Source: Lachnospiraceae bacterium
GTDB lineage: Bacteria; Bacillota; Clostridia; Lachnospirales; Lachnospiraceae
Assembly (NCBI GenBank): GCA_016288005.1
Contig: JAEEXY010000031.1
Location: forward strand, 1-35,674
DNA: 35,674 nucleotides
Direction of reading: 5' to 3'
This document shows positions 23,813-29,875 of this stretch, piece by piece (position 1 is the first letter of the stretch; every line of letters begins with the position of its first letter). The notes beneath the pieces were generated by a model. That model saw only the letters and a list, made by a program, of their open reading frames with translations, had not been told where the DNA came from and searched no databases. Position numbers and translations under genes: made by a program.

Positions 23813-23839
23813 AACAATGTCGTTTTGTTACATATAAAC

Positions 23840-23878
23840 AAAAAAGATACAGATTGAACGCCGATTTGTATCTTTTTT
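23840..23878 (+). terminator. Strong intrinsic terminator after nth
   Basis: AAAAAAGATACA (23840-23851) pairs perfectly with TGTATCTTTTTT (23867-23878), a 12-bp stem with a 15-nt loop. Confidence 0.9.
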
Positions 23879-23974
23879 GTATCTTTTCGGGTTTATACTT
23901 GATCCATCGAAAGCGATAACGAATGTATCGATAACAGATACCGCGTTTGAGCGGCGTATAATCAGGAGGAAGTT

Positions 23975-25645
23975 ATGAAGAAATTAATGACAAGGATCTT
24001 AACATTAGTACTTACCGCAGCACTCGTGCTCGGAGCCGGTGGCGTAAGAGCATACGCAGCTACGAGTTCACCCGATTACGTTGACCAGCTGATCGATATG
24101 GTATTCAGCGTAAAGAAACCTACCATTAACACCAATGACAAGACTATCAACGGCAACGGTTTTGACGGCAAGCCTTTACAGGACTACTATCAGATCCATG
24201 ATTATGATAATCTGTCAAAGACCGGTGATCCCGGAAGATTTTTTGTACCGGTTTCGGGTCCGGCAGTTTCGGCAGCGATCGATGATGTATTAAACGCATA
24301 CACCGGAACAGAGAATTACAGCGGCACCCACAATATCAATGAGACCGATGTACTCAGCGGAACCGGCGATCAGAGCAAGCTGGCCGAGGAAGTACTTAAG
24401 GCGGTTCTCGTTGAAGGACCTTATGATTATAAGTATGTTTGTGATCTTGCAAAAGAGTATATCAAAACCCAGTTACAGATCAGTGTAAAGCAGAACCAGA
24501 GCGCTATCGTTGACATCGACTGGTACGTTGTAAAGCATCAGTCCGACAACAGAGTAGGCGGCAGATACCACGTAGACGGCAATGTTACCGTTACCATCAA
24601 GGAGTATGAGGACTGGACCGTTGTTTACAACTTCCAGAAGGAATATGGCAGCGAAGAGTATGACAGCGTAGCACTTGAAAAGAAGATTACGGTTGAGAAG
24701 GATACAACACCTGTATTCCCCGATAACAATAATACAATCCTTAATCCTTCAGCAGTAGACCAGAAGTATGAGGACGGAAAGTACACTCTTAGAGTAACCG
24801 AAGACGGAATCGCAGCTATCGAGTTTACCGAGAATAACACCATCGAGATCTACTATGATGTAGCAGAGCCCGAGATCGAGTATGTTGATTGGACCGTTAC
24901 CTACACTTTCGTAAACGGTGAGGAGAGCAACAGCATCACACTGGAAGACAAGATCGAAAAGGTTATTAAGGGCGAGAGACCTGCATTTGACGCTGGAAAC
25001 GATATTAAGACTCCCAATGATGTTGATAATGAGCTCAAGAATGCTGAGTGGACTCTTAAGAAAGAAAATGATGTACCCGTTATTGTTTTCCATGATAATG
25101 ACAGAGACATCGAGATCACATATGTGAAGGTTGAGCCTGAGAAAGAGCCCGAGCAGCCTGCTGATCCTGTAGATCCTCAGGAGCCTTCCGAGCCTCAGAA
25201 TCCTTCTGACGAGCCTAAGGACGAGCCTAAGGATGAGCCCAAGCAGAATGAAACACCCGTTGTTCCCTTCATCATCATCCCTCCCGTGATCACCGAAACA
25301 CCCGAGGAGCCCGTTGTTGAGGAGATCCCTGTAGCAGAGCCCGAGACTCCTGAGGGAACACCCGCTGAGGAAGAGACTGTTGAAGAGATCCCCGTAGCAG
25401 AGCCCGAGACACCCGAAGGCGCACCCGTTGAGGAAGAGGAGATCCCCGTAGAGATCCCCACCACTCCCGAGGGAGCACCCGAGGAGGAAGAGGACATCGA
25501 CGTTGAGATCCCCGAGATCCCCGAGGGCGATGTACTTCCCCAGACCGGCGTAGCAAGCGCAGCAACATTCTTCGGATTCGGCGCAGCTTTCATCGGACTT
25601 GGCGCTGCAGTTATCCGCAAGGGCATCCGCAGAGAAGAGATCTGA
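23975..25645 (+). CDS. LPQTG cell-wall-anchored surface protein with two internal repeats
   Basis: A 556-residue exported protein. The signal peptide is residues 1-28 (MKKLMTRI, hydrophobic core, likely cleavage after YA). Residues ~30-210 form an N-terminal region I do not recognise. Two homologous ~85-residue modules follow at 213-298 and 305-388, each starting with DWTV and ending with IEIYY or IEITY, like the small beta modules of surface adhesins. Residues ~389-518 are a Pro/Glu-rich stalk with near-repeats of EEIPVAEPETPEG. The sortase signal LPQTG is at 521-525, followed by a hydrophobic span and a basic tail. Codon choice (CCT, GTA, AGA, GAG) differs from neighbours, suggesting high expression or an origin elsewhere. 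No sortase gene is in the window. An aggagg site precedes the start. Function could be adhesion or scaffolding. Confidence 0.9.
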   Translation: MKKLMTRILTLVLTAALVLGAGGVRAYAATSSPDYVDQLIDMVFSVKKPTINTNDKTINGNGFDGKPLQDYYQIHDYDNLSKTGDPGRFFVPVSGPAVSAAIDDVLNAYTGTENYSGTHNINETDVLSGTGDQSKLAEEVLKAVLVEGPYDYKYVCDLAKEYIKTQLQISVKQNQSAIVDIDWYVVKHQSDNRVGGRYHVDGNVTVTIKEYEDWTVVYNFQKEYGSEEYDSVALEKKITVEKDTTPVFPDNNNTILNPSAVDQKYEDGKYTLRVTEDGIAAIEFTENNTIEIYYDVAEPEIEYVDWTVTYTFVNGEESNSITLEDKIEKVIKGERPAFDAGNDIKTPNDVDNELKNAEWTLKKENDVPVIVFHDNDRDIEITYVKVEPEKEPEQPADPVDPQEPSEPQNPSDEPKDEPKDEPKQNETPVVPFIIIPPVITETPEEPVVEEIPVAEPETPEGTPAEEETVEEIPVAEPETPEGAPVEEEEIPVEIPTTPEGAPEEEEDIDVEIPEIPEGDVLPQTGVASAATFFGFGAAFIGLGAAVIRKGIRREEI

Positions 25646-25685
25646 AATTAAATGTTCCGACAGAGGAATAAAATAAAGGTAAACG

Positions 25686-25717
25686 AAGACCCCCGCTCGT
25701 ATGAGCAGGGGTCTTTT
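25686..25717. terminator. Bidirectional terminator between convergent genes
   Basis: AAGACCCC (25686-25693) and GCTC (25695-25698) pair with GAGC (25703-25706) and GGGGTCTT (25708-25715), with one C-A mismatch and a GTAT loop. It is flanked by T residues on one side and A residues on the other. It can serve both the LPQTG gene and the minus-strand gene ending at 25817. Confidence 0.85.
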
Positions 25718-25732
25718 CGGTGCGGCATTACA

Positions 25733-25761
25733 TTGACAAAGACGGCCGCAGATGATACGAT
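25733..25761 (+). promoter_or_regulatory. Possible plus-strand promoter reading antisense into the minus-strand gene
   Basis: A perfect TTGACA (25733-25738), 17 bp, TACGAT (25756-25761). No plausible plus-strand gene follows, so a transcript would be antisense to the end of the 25817-26416 gene. The -10 box is 4 of 6. Confidence 0.35.
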
Positions 25762-25816
25762 TAAAAGACGTATAGATATAAGTCCGATGCGGATTTCACA
25801 GATATGCGGCACCTGC

Positions 25817-26416
25817 TCAGCGCAGGTTTCTGATCTTGCCCGAGGTGATCGAATTTGCATCACAGAAATCGAGGATGCGTTCAGCCTCTTCATCCATTCC
25901 GGCCTCACGCAGTGAGCTCACCAGTGTGGGTATCAGCTGGACCAGACGGGTGTAGTTCGTATCGGCGGTCGAGAGCATCGTAAAGTTCGGAGTACCGTAT
26001 TTGAGCCTCAGATCGGTGTTCGTGTATTCGGACAGATCTGCTATCTTGACCTTTGAGAGTGAGCGCAGCTCCGCGGACAGCGTGTTTATACGCTCGTAGG
26101 CGGTGGCTAAGGTATCCTCTTCTTCCTCGTCATCCTCATCGTAATCGTCGGGATCGGGGGGCGCGGGATCGTCGGATGCGTCATCCGGCAGGTCGCGTTC
26201 GGGAGGATTGTAGACGACCTTTTTCGGGATTATTTCCTTCGGGATCGTGATAAATACCACATCGTCGATGCTTTTGCGCGGGGTCATCAGCGCTTCGTGC
26301 TCGCGGGCCCAGAAGTCCGCAGAGTCCTTGGCGTCCGCGCGTGAGCTCTTTTTGATCTCATAGCCGAGCCAGGCGGTGAAGATCAGTACACAGACCAAAA
26401 TGTAAGGAAAATGCAT
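25817..26416 (-). CDS. Single-span membrane protein of unknown function
   Basis: A 199-residue protein starting at 26416 with gaaagga 8 bp upstream. Residues ~3-20 form one transmembrane helix (FPYILVCVLIFTAWLGYEI), followed by a charged part. The middle (about residues 72-100) is a Pro/Asp then Asp/Glu-rich acidic linker. The last ~95 residues (ATAYERINTLSAELRSLSKV onward) look like an all-helical domain. I recognise no family. It is the only complete minus-strand gene here, and it is divergent, with only 33 bp, from a tiny membrane peptide gene, so the two promoters must overlap the opposing coding sequences. Confidence 0.75.
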   Translation of the reverse strand: MHFPYILVCVLIFTAWLGYEIKKSSRADAKDSADFWAREHEALMTPRKSIDDVVFITIPKEIIPKKVVYNPPERDLPDDASDDPAPPDPDDYDEDDEEEEDTLATAYERINTLSAELRSLSKVKIADLSEYTNTDLRLKYGTPNFTMLSTADTNYTRLVQLIPTLVSSLREAGMDEEAERILDFCDANSITSGKIRNLR

Positions 26417-26449
26417 ATATTATATCCTTTCGGGAGAACGGAGGCAAAC

Positions 26450-26551
26450 ATGAACTTTTTTAACGCAAAGACCAGAAAAACCATTACCATCGTGATCGTC
26501 GGAGTGCTCGTACTTGCGATGCTCGCGGCACTTGTGGCATCTCTGGTGTAA
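26450..26551 (+). CDS. 33-residue single-span membrane peptide
   Basis: ATG 26450 to TAA 26551 encodes MNFFNAKTRKTI followed by a run of ~20 hydrophobic residues (VIVGVLVLAMLAALVASL). A strong site, cggagg, lies 6 bp before the start. The polar, basic N-terminus with a C-terminal helix matches the form of small Firmicutes membrane peptides (N-in, positive-inside rule). Its role is unknown. It could be a regulatory membrane peptide or a type I toxin-like peptide, although the charge pattern gives no strong case for a toxin. A small hairpin GTGTAAG-CTT-CTTACAC (26547-26563) overlaps its stop codon. Confidence 0.65.
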   Translation: MNFFNAKTRKTITIVIVGVLVLAMLAALVASLV

Positions 26552-26611
26552 GCTTCTTACACATCAAGTATAAACCATTTCCGTCAAACATCAAGCGGAG
26601 TTCGGAGTATT

Positions 26612-27103
26612 ATGGATATCATTCTGATCGGGAGAGTGGCCGAAGCATGGACTCTGGAGACTGCGGAGCGTGAGCGCGGCAGTCTGGAGGCGCGCTACGG
26701 TCTGCGTTATCTGATGCAGGGAGTCGCAGGGCTGGAAGCGGAGTTCGCGGATGACAGGTGTATGCGCGAGCTGACGCTGGGCGGCTGCGATGTATTTGTC
26801 GTAGGGAGACAGGGTATCTACAAGGCGCTCTGGGCTCTCGGCGAGACGCTTTCGTGCGGGCTCAGGGTCAGACTGGAGGATATACCGATCAGCCAGTTCG
26901 CGATCGAGATATCGGAATACGCGGATGAGAACCCTTATCTGGTGAACAGCCTCGGCTGCATTCTCGCGTGCTGCGAGGAGGGCAGGGCACTGACGGAGAA
27001 GCTGAACGGGCTCGGGTATCCCGCAGCAGTCATCGGATATACGACCGATGACAATACCCGCGGGGTGATCAATCATGATACCGTTACGTATCTTACGCCG
27101 TGA
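26612..27103 (+). CDS. Stand-alone PurM/HypE C-terminal-like domain protein
   Basis: A 163-residue protein that resembles the C-terminal ATP-related domain of the AIR synthase/HypE superfamily. KALWALGETLSCGLRVRLEDIPISQ, IEISEYADENPYLVNSLGCIL, and a closing GYPAAVIGYTTDDNTRGV strand pattern follow the order of those proteins. The N-terminal domain that binds ATP and carries the Asp-rich loop is absent, so it cannot be a complete kinase-like enzyme. Start ATG 26612 has a cggag site some 12 bp upstream. It lies 59 bp before an Lrp gene and an aminotransferase gene, so a link to amino-acid metabolism is possible but unproven. Confidence 0.7.
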   Translation: MDIILIGRVAEAWTLETAERERGSLEARYGLRYLMQGVAGLEAEFADDRCMRELTLGGCDVFVVGRQGIYKALWALGETLSCGLRVRLEDIPISQFAIEISEYADENPYLVNSLGCILACCEEGRALTEKLNGLGYPAAVIGYTTDDNTRGVINHDTVTYLTP

Positions 27104-27162
27104 CCGGGCCGTCGGACGGCTGCGCGCGGATAAGGGAAAGCAATAGAAGAGGGGACAGAACC

Positions 27163-27651
27163 ATGGAACTGAAGGAACAGATTTTAAGGACGATCGACAG
27201 GAATTCAAAGATCAGCATGTCTGAGCTCGCGATGATGCTCGGACGCGAAGAGGCCGAGGTTACGGCGGCAGTCGCCGAGATGGAAGCGGATAAGATCATC
27301 TGCGGCTATCCCACACTGATCAACTGGGACAAGGTCTCGAATGAGAAGATCACAGCGCTCATCGAGGTTAAGGTTACTCCTCAGAGAGGACAGGGCTTTG
27401 ACAGGATCGCGGAGCGTATCTATAAGTTCTCGGAGGTAGAGACGGTCTATCTGATGTCGGGCGGCTTTGACCTTACCGTTATCATCAAAGGAAAGAGCAT
27501 GCGCGAGGTCGCGAGCTTTGTATCGGAAAAGCTTGCTCCGATGGAGGCGATCTTAAGCACCGCCACGCATTTTGTGCTCAAGAAATACAAGGAGCACGGC
27601 ATCATAATGGAGCAGGAAGAGGAAGATGAAAGGATGATCGTTTCACCATGA
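27163..27651 (+). CDS. Lrp/AsnC-family transcriptional regulator
   Basis: A 162-residue regulator. The helix-turn-helix at residues ~3-55 (ILRTIDRNSKISMSELAMML) is followed by a RAM ligand-binding domain at ~65-150 with ALIEVKVTPQ, SEVETVYLMSGGFDLTVII and a C-terminal ILSTATHFVLKKYKEHG. Start ATG 27163 follows aggggac; an upstream in-frame start at 27100 lacks a ribosome site. Its last codons overlap the aminotransferase start by 4 nt (ATGA), so the pair is translationally coupled. It probably senses an amino acid and controls this operon (inference). Confidence 0.9.
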   Translation: MELKEQILRTIDRNSKISMSELAMMLGREEAEVTAAVAEMEADKIICGYPTLINWDKVSNEKITALIEVKVTPQRGQGFDRIAERIYKFSEVETVYLMSGGFDLTVIIKGKSMREVASFVSEKLAPMEAILSTATHFVLKKYKEHGIIMEQEEEDERMIVSP

Positions 27652-28814
27652 GGGATCCGTTAAATAAAGCTATTGTCGATATCAAACCTTCCGGTATCCG
27701 TAAGTTTTTCGATATCGTCACCGAAATGAAAGATGCCATATCGCTCGGTGTGGGCGAGCCCGATTTTGACACGCCCTGGCATATCCGCGAGGAGGGCATC
27801 TACTCTCTCGAGAGAGGAAGAGGACATTACACGTCTAACGCAGGTCTTAAGGAGCTGCGCATCGAGATATGCAATTATCTCGAGAGACGTTTTAATCTGC
27901 ATTACAGCTGGGATAAGGAGACGCTGGTAACGATCGGCGGCAGCGAGGCGATAGATGTTGCCTTAAGAGTCATGCTCGATCGCGGCGATGAGGTGCTCCT
28001 GCCCCAGCCGAGCTACGTGTCGTACGAGCCCTGCATCCTGATGGCGGGCGGCAAACCCGTTGTCATAGAGCTCAAAGAAGAGGACGATTTCAAGCTTACC
28101 GCGGAGGAGATCAGGAACGCGTGCACCGACAGGACCAAGATCCTCGTTCTGCCTTTCCCGAACAATCCGACCGGCTCGATCATGACGCGCGAGGAGCTCG
28201 CGCCGATAGCCGAGATCGTAAAGGAAAAGGACCTCTTCGTTATTTCCGATGAGATCTACGCGGAGCTGACCTACGGCGGAAAGCACGTTTCCATCGCCGA
28301 GTTTGACGGGATGAGGGAAAGGACAGTTGTGATCAACGGCTTCTCGAAGTCCTATGCGATGACCGGCTGGAGACTCGGCTATGCCTGCGGCCCCGAGAAT
28401 ATCATCAGGCAGATGACAAAGCTCCACCAGTTCGCGATCATGTGCGCGCCGACCACGAGCCAGTACGCCGCGATCGAAGCATTGAAGAACGGCGACGCGG
28501 ATGTCGAGATGATGTGCGACGCCTATGAAAAACGCAGGAGATTCCTGCTGCACGAGCTCAGACGCATGGGTCTGCCCTGCTTTGAGGCGAGGGGCGCGTT
28601 TTACGTATTCCCGTGCATCAAGAGTCTCGGCATGACCTCCGAGGAGTTTGCGACAAAGCTTCTGATGGAAGAAAAGGTCGCAGTTGTTCCGGGAACCGCA
28701 TTCGGGGACTGCGGCGAAGGTTTCTTAAGGGTTTCATATGCGTATTCGATCGAAAAGATCAAAGTGGCGCTCGAGCGTATAGAGCGCTTTGTAAATAATC
28801 ACAAGGTGGGATAA
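27648..28814 (+). CDS. PLP-dependent class I aminotransferase
   Basis: A 388-residue fold-type I aminotransferase. The substrate-binding GVGEPDFDTP motif is at 34-43, PFPNNPTGSIM (169-179) carries the conserved Asn, SDEIYAEL contains the Asp and Tyr that contact PLP, and the Schiff-base Lys234 lies in NGFSKSYAMTGWRLGY. The conserved Arg near the C-terminus is in FLRVSYAYS. It resembles the PatA/AspC-like enzymes that sit beside Lrp regulators in Clostridia. The amino donor cannot be read. It overlaps the Lrp gene (ATGA) and is followed 6 bp later by the CheX-like gene. Confidence 0.93.
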   Translation: MRDPLNKAIVDIKPSGIRKFFDIVTEMKDAISLGVGEPDFDTPWHIREEGIYSLERGRGHYTSNAGLKELRIEICNYLERRFNLHYSWDKETLVTIGGSEAIDVALRVMLDRGDEVLLPQPSYVSYEPCILMAGGKPVVIELKEEDDFKLTAEEIRNACTDRTKILVLPFPNNPTGSIMTREELAPIAEIVKEKDLFVISDEIYAELTYGGKHVSIAEFDGMRERTVVINGFSKSYAMTGWRLGYACGPENIIRQMTKLHQFAIMCAPTTSQYAAIEALKNGDADVEMMCDAYEKRRRFLLHELRRMGLPCFEARGAFYVFPCIKSLGMTSEEFATKLLMEEKVAVVPGTAFGDCGEGFLRVSYAYSIEKIKVALERIERFVNNHKVG

Positions 28815-28820
28815 AAGGGA

Positions 28821-29291
28821 ATGGCAACGATCAACGTTAATTACATCAATCCGCTGTTAAAGGCGTCGGTTTCCGTCATAGAGCAGGCATGCGGACTCAA
28901 TGTCACGATCGGAAAGCCCGCATTGAAGGACGCGCAGTTCACCAGTGACGAACTGCTGATCCTGATGGGCATCACCGGCGAGATGAAAGGACAGGCTATC
29001 CTTGACTTTCCGATGCCTGCGGCGCTTCAGATCGCGTCGAAGATGTGCATGATGGAGGTCACCGAGCTTTCGGATCTCGCGCAGAGCGCGATCTGCGAGC
29101 TTTGCAACATGATCATGGGCAATACCGCTACGCTTTTCTATCAGAGCGGCACACAGATAGATATCACACCGCCCACGATCTGCAAGGGAAATGTATCCTT
29201 TGGCAATAACTACGCGGCCAATATCTGTATTCCTTTTAACTATGAGGATAAGTACTTTTTCGCGATCAATATCTCGATCAAAGAAGATTAA
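28821..29291 (+). CDS. CheX/CheC-like phosphatase domain protein
   Basis: A 156-residue single-domain protein. The diagnostic Glu-x2-Asn pair of CheC/CheX/FliY phosphatases is present as Glu93 and Asn96 in AICELCNMIMGN, preceded by GQAILDFP and followed by TPPTICKG, as in CheX. In chemotaxis such proteins dephosphorylate CheY-P. Here no cheA, cheY, mcp or flagellar gene is nearby, and the sequence could equally act on another response regulator. Start ATG 28821 is 6 bp after the aminotransferase, with an aaaggga site in that gap. It is closed by a terminator. Confidence 0.85.
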   Translation: MATINVNYINPLLKASVSVIEQACGLNVTIGKPALKDAQFTSDELLILMGITGEMKGQAILDFPMPAALQIASKMCMMEVTELSDLAQSAICELCNMIMGNTATLFYQSGTQIDITPPTICKGNVSFGNNYAANICIPFNYEDKYFFAINISIKED

Positions 29292-29297
29292 AGGATC

Positions 29298-29326
29298 ACA
29301 TGCCGCTTTTTCGGGCGGCATGTTTT
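29298..29326 (+). terminator. Intrinsic terminator after the CheX-like gene
   Basis: ACATGCCGC (29298-29306) pairs with GCGGCATGT (29315-29323) over 9 bp; a short T run (TTTT) follows. Confidence 0.75.
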
Positions 29327-29337
29327 AGGTTTTGCGC

Positions 29338-29829
29338 ATGAATATAGTATTGTTGGAGCCGGAGATCCCGGCAAATACCGGGAATATCGGAAGGACCTGC
29401 GTCGCTACCGGTTCGACGCTGCATCTTATCAAGCCTCTGGGTTTTTCGCTCGCTGAAAAGGAGCTGAAGCGCGCCGGGCTCGACTACTGGCCCAAGCTGA
29501 AGTATAAGGTCTACGAGAACTACGCCGATTTTCTCGAGCAGAATCCGGGAGCGAGGATACATTTCGCTACCACAAAGGCGAAAAAGGTCTATACCGCCGC
29601 AGACTTCGGGCAGGATGACTATATCATGTTCGGCAAGGAAAGCGCCGGAATACCCGAAGAAATACTGCTTGAAAACCAGGAAATGTGCATAAGGATACCG
29701 ATGATAGGGGATATCAGGTCCCTTAACCTCGGCAATTCCGTTGCCATAGTTTTATATGAGGCCCTGAGACAGAATGGTTTCGAAGGGATGAACTGTGAAG
29801 GAGAGCTGCACAGACTCCGCTGGAAATAG
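29338..29829 (+). CDS. trmL: tRNA (cytidine/uridine-34 2'-O)-methyltransferase
   Basis: A 163-residue SPOUT methyltransferase that methylates the wobble ribose of leucine tRNAs. MNIVLLEPEIPANTGNIGRTC at the start, FGKESAGIPEEI at ~99-110, and the SAM-binding knot IPMIGDIRSLNLGNSVAIVLYE near 120-143 are family signatures. I start at ATG 29338 because the protein then begins with the usual MNIVL; a TTG two codons earlier is unlikely. The ribosome site is weak (tagg). It lies just behind a terminator and 46 bp before mutS2. Confidence 0.93.
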   Translation: MNIVLLEPEIPANTGNIGRTCVATGSTLHLIKPLGFSLAEKELKRAGLDYWPKLKYKVYENYADFLEQNPGARIHFATTKAKKVYTAADFGQDDYIMFGKESAGIPEEILLENQEMCIRIPMIGDIRSLNLGNSVAIVLYEALRQNGFEGMNCEGELHRLRWK

Positions 29830-29875
29830 GGCCTCCGCGCCCGCAGTCTGTTTAAGGGCGTAAACGGAGAACGCT

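Noticed and set aside
25652-25915. Plus-strand 87-codon frame after the LPQTG gene
   Set aside because: It runs through a bidirectional terminator and then overlaps the end of the minus-strand gene in antisense; no ribosome site.
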